Shown here in pieces: positions 5,328 through 7,513 of a stretch of DNA of 7,513 bases; position 1 is the first letter of the stretch, and each line of letters starts with the position of its first letter. The translations under genes were made by a program, and so were the position numbers. This DNA comes from Hyphomicrobiales bacterium. Its GTDB lineage: Bacteria > Pseudomonadota > Alphaproteobacteria > Rhizobiales > Rhizobiaceae. The stretch is taken from the NCBI GenBank assembly GCA_011087745.1, contig JAALLB010000080.1:1-7513 (forward strand), in the 5' to 3' direction. Below the pieces are notes generated by a model. It was not told the origin of the DNA. It was given only the letters and a program-made list of their open reading frames with translations, and did no database searches.

Positions 5328-6836
5328 ATGATCTTTAGAAATATTTTTAAATCTGCAATCAAACTTCCAGTAGCATTTGCGCTTGCAACTGCACTGGTTG
5401 CTGCACCAGCAGTAACAATTCCTTCGAAATCCCATGTTCAAGCGCAGGGGCCTGTGTCCGTTGCTGACTTGGCAGAAGGCTTAATGGCGGCCGTTGTTAA
5501 TATTTCTACTTCCCAAAAAGTTGCAGATCGCGGCGGGCGCAAAAACTTGCCGATACCACAAGTGCCAGAGGGTTCACCATTCCAGGAGTTTTTTGATGAT
5601 CTCTTCCCGCGTGGGGAAGGTGAAAACGGAAACCGTGGGGGTTCTCCAAAGACACGTAGCTCACTTGGTTCGGGCTTTGTCCTTGATGCAAGCGGTATTA
5701 TCATCACCAACAACCATGTGATTGCAGATGCTGACGAGATTACGGTCAACTTCAGCGATGGCTCTAAACTGGATGCAGAATTGGTGGGTACAGACCCAAA
5801 AACAGATATTGCGGTTCTACGCGTAAAACCAACAACACCTCTGACAGCTTTATCTTTTGGCGATTCTGACAAAGCGCGTATCGGTGACTGGGTAATGGCG
5901 ATTGGTAATCCATTTGGACTTGGTGGAACGGTAACGCTTGGTATTGTTTCAGCTGTTGGCCGCGATATCAGCTCTGGTCCCTATGACAATTTCATCCAGA
6001 CAGATGCTTCGATCAATCGGGGTAATTCCGGTGGACCGCTGTTTAATATGGACGGCGAAGTTGTTGGTATTAATACAGCTATTATTTCACCATCAGGTGG
6101 TTCGATTGGTATTGGTTTTTCCATTCCTTCTACATTGGCAACCAAGGTTGTTGATCAGCTTGTAGAGTTCGGTGAAACACGTCGCGGTTGGTTAGGTGTT
6201 CAAATTCAAACCGTGACCGATGAAATTGCCGAGAGCCTAGGTCTTGAAGAAGCCTCTGGTGCGCTTGTAAGCGGCGTTGTTAAAGATGGTCCTGCAGAAA
6301 AGAGCGGTGTTCTTTCTGGTGATATCATTCTTGAATTTGATGGCAAAACTGTTGCCCAGATGCGCGATCTTCCAATTATTGTAGCTGACACACCGGTAGA
6401 AAAAGAAGTTGAAGTACTTGTGCTCCGCAAAGGTGAGAAGCAAACTATTGGCGTGACGCTTGGTCGCCTCGAAGATGGTGAAAAGAAGCTGGCGTCTCTT
6501 TCAACAGGTAAAAAAGCCGAGGATGACAAGCCAGAAACCAGAACCATGCTTGGCCTTCAGCTTTCTGAAATTGATGAAAAAACACGTGAAGAAGCTAAAA
6601 TTTCAGAAGACCTGCAAGGTTTGGTTATTACCGACGTTGAAGGTGGTTCAGCTGCTCAGGATAAGGGTATTCAAAAAGGCGAAGTGGTCGTGCAAATCGG
6701 CCAAGAGCCAGTTGAAACACTAGCCGATGCAGAAAAACAAATTGCAGCCCTTAAAGATCAGGGGCGTAAAAATGCACTGCTTATGATTGCATCTCCAACC
6801 GGTGATATCCGTTTTGTTGTGGTTGCGATCGAGTAA
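5328..6836 (+). CDS. degP: Do/DegP-family periplasmic serine endoprotease
   Basis: HtrA/Do-family protease, 502 residues, which degrades (and may chaperone) misfolded envelope proteins in the periplasm. An N-terminal signal peptide has basic residues, a hydrophobic core near 12-27 and a likely cut after VQA (A39). The trypsin-like domain carries the full catalytic triad: H130 in TNNHVI, D160 in TDIAVLRV and S234 in GNSGGPLFN. Two PDZ domains follow, about 286-375 (beginning RRGWLGVQI) and about 405-495 (beginning TMLGLQLSE), separated by a charged linker (GKKAEDDKPET). The region before the active-site domain is a short Gly/Pro/acid-rich LA-like loop (about 66-110). Length and two PDZ domains fit DegP/DegQ/MucD; which subgroup cannot be decided here. 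Start 5328 is fixed by the signal peptide and GGAGGG at 5317-5322. A terminator follows at 6867-6892. Confidence 0.96.
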   Translation: MIFRNIFKSAIKLPVAFALATALVAAPAVTIPSKSHVQAQGPVSVADLAEGLMAAVVNISTSQKVADRGGRKNLPIPQVPEGSPFQEFFDDLFPRGEGENGNRGGSPKTRSSLGSGFVLDASGIIITNNHVIADADEITVNFSDGSKLDAELVGTDPKTDIAVLRVKPTTPLTALSFGDSDKARIGDWVMAIGNPFGLGGTVTLGIVSAVGRDISSGPYDNFIQTDASINRGNSGGPLFNMDGEVVGINTAIISPSGGSIGIGFSIPSTLATKVVDQLVEFGETRRGWLGVQIQTVTDEIAESLGLEEASGALVSGVVKDGPAEKSGVLSGDIILEFDGKTVAQMRDLPIIVADTPVEKEVEVLVLRKGEKQTIGVTLGRLEDGEKKLASLSTGKKAEDDKPETRTMLGLQLSEIDEKTREEAKISEDLQGLVITDVEGGSAAQDKGIQKGEVVVQIGQEPVETLADAEKQIAALKDQGRKNALLMIASPTGDIRFVVVAIE

Positions 6837-6866
6837 TCTTCGTTGCTATTATTCAAGTGATTATCA

Positions 6867-6892
6867 GGGCGGTTTATCCGCCCCTTTTATTT
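6867..6892 (+). terminator. intrinsic terminator of degP
   Basis: GGGCGG (6867-6872) and CCGCCC (6878-6883) form a perfect 6-bp GC stem with a 5-base loop TTTAT, followed after one C by TTTTATTT (6885-6892). It begins 30 bases after the degP stop. There is no comparable T-run on the opposite strand side, so it acts mainly in the plus direction. It overlaps the 3' end of the convergent acetyltransferase gene. Confidence 0.85.
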
Positions 6893-7437
6893 GGGTTTTT
6901 GAGAGAGTAATACAAATGTGCTTTTAGGTTAGGGTGGGTGTCCGGAACACGGGTATGGTCAAAATCATTGGCCTTATCATGTTTCATGCCTAACCGTTCC
7001 ATGACCGCAAAAGACCTTTTGTTTGCTTTGACTGCGAAGCTGATGATTTCTTCAAATGCCAATTCTTCAAAGCCAAATCTAAGTAAACGTTCGGCGGCTT
7101 CAGTTGCGTAGCCTTTGTCCCAGTACTGCGGTGCCAATCGCCATCCGATCTCCACACCTCCGGTTTTCAATCCCTCTTCAGCATGAGCATCTGCCAATCC
7201 GCAAAAGCCTATGCACTCAGCTGTTTGTTTAATTTCCAGTGCGGTAAAGCCGTAGCCATCTCTTGAAATGTTTGCTTTCAGATCATCCATCATTTTATCA
7301 GAGGCTGCTCGATCTCTTCGGAATGGAAAGAATTCCATGACAGTATCATCGGAATTTATGAAATGAAAAAGATCGCGATCTTGTTCTTTCCAGTTCCGAA
7401 TTATCAATCTTTCTGTTTCCAAATAAAAATCAGTCAT
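6874..7437 (-). CDS. GNAT-family N-acetyltransferase (RimJ/RimL-like)
   Basis: A 187-residue GCN5-related acetyltransferase of the Acetyltransf_3 (RimJ/RimL-like) group, which transfers acetyl from acetyl-CoA to an amine. The N-terminus LETERLIIRNWKEQDRD is the family signature. The acetyl-CoA-binding motif A is GWRLAPQYWDKGYATEA (98-114), with the pyrophosphate loop at WDKGYA (106-111). It is followed by the N-rich KANKRSFAVMERLGM segment (137-151), where N139 and the ERLGM helix complete the fold. Many relatives acetylate ribosomal-protein N-termini or small molecules; the substrate here cannot be predicted. The start at 7437 matches the usual family N-terminus, though no Shine-Dalgarno is evident before it. 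The gene runs towards degP, and its last codons (KRGG and TAA) lie in the degP terminator hairpin. It seems unrelated to the envelope cluster. Confidence 0.93.
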   Translation of the reverse strand: MTDFYLETERLIIRNWKEQDRDLFHFINSDDTVMEFFPFRRDRAASDKMMDDLKANISRDGYGFTALEIKQTAECIGFCGLADAHAEEGLKTGGVEIGWRLAPQYWDKGYATEAAERLLRFGFEELAFEEIISFAVKANKRSFAVMERLGMKHDKANDFDHTRVPDTHPNLKAHLYYSLKNPNKRGG

Positions 7438-7513
7438 GGCAAATCGGTGTTGCTTTATGTTAACGTCAACTCGGGATAAGGGCTGTATTTCCGATTGATT
7501 TGAGGTTGATTGA
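7438..7513. other. upstream region of the acetyltransferase gene
   Basis: These 76 bases hold no gene I can support. An imperfect 12-base palindrome, GTTAACGTCAAC (7459-7470, five of six base pairs match), lies about 22 bases before the acetyltransferase ATG and could be an operator. No good -35/-10 pair was found on the minus strand. Confidence 0.2.

Noticed and set aside
5122..5331. Plus-strand open frame bridging DUF2065 and degP
   Set aside because: Starts inside DUF2065 in another frame, ends over the degP start, shows no family features and has no ribosome binding site; the gap reads better as a leader or regulatory region.
5438..5872. Minus-strand open frame of 144 codons inside degP
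   Set aside because: Ser/Pro/Arg-rich composition typical of an antisense shadow; the degP catalytic domain explains the region.

Overview
The window looks like chromosomal core sequence from an alphaproteobacterium of the Rhizobiales/Hyphomicrobiales type. It is unusually AT-rich for that group (roughly mid-40s % G+C, judged by eye). The main reason for this placement is the block thymidylate synthase - dihydrofolate reductase - HflK - HflC - DUF2065 - Do/DegP protease, an order known from rhizobial and Brucella-like genomes. A DUF1194 protein fragment and a rhizobial-style PEP mutase/isocitrate lyase-like protein next to it fit the same placement. No species can be named from the sequence alone.

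Layout, left to right. Bases 54-392 hold the C-terminal part of a DUF1194 protein whose upstream reading frame is interrupted by an in-frame TAG. Bases 393-573 are intergenic and hold a possible very small minus-strand gene with a strong ribosome binding site. An ICL/PEP mutase superfamily enzyme follows (574-1341). thyA and folA (1423-2723) share an ATGA overlap and form the dTMP/folate cycle pair. A 170-base gap carries a good promoter (TTGAAA-17-TATAAC) for hflK-hflC (2894-4947), which overlap by one base. A small DUF2065 membrane protein (4971-5156) follows, with its start codon in the loop of a strong hairpin. After a 171-base leader comes the periplasmic protease degP (5328-6836), closed by an intrinsic terminator. 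A convergent GNAT acetyltransferase (7437-6874) lies on the other strand, and its stop codon sits inside the terminator loop. No intergenic gap exceeds 300 bases.

The genes fall into two functional pairs. ThyA makes dTMP and leaves dihydrofolate, which FolA reduces for reuse. HflK/HflC are known to bind and restrain the inner-membrane protease FtsH, and DegP degrades damaged envelope proteins, so hflKC-DUF2065-degP reads as an envelope protein-quality-control cluster.

I see no mobile element, CRISPR, RNA gene or clearly new multi-gene system. The points most worth checking are regulatory or small: the hairpin around the DUF2065 start, a possible thermosensor-like leader of degP, an RpoH-like promoter before hflK, and the candidate small minus-strand gene with a homopolymer frame break.
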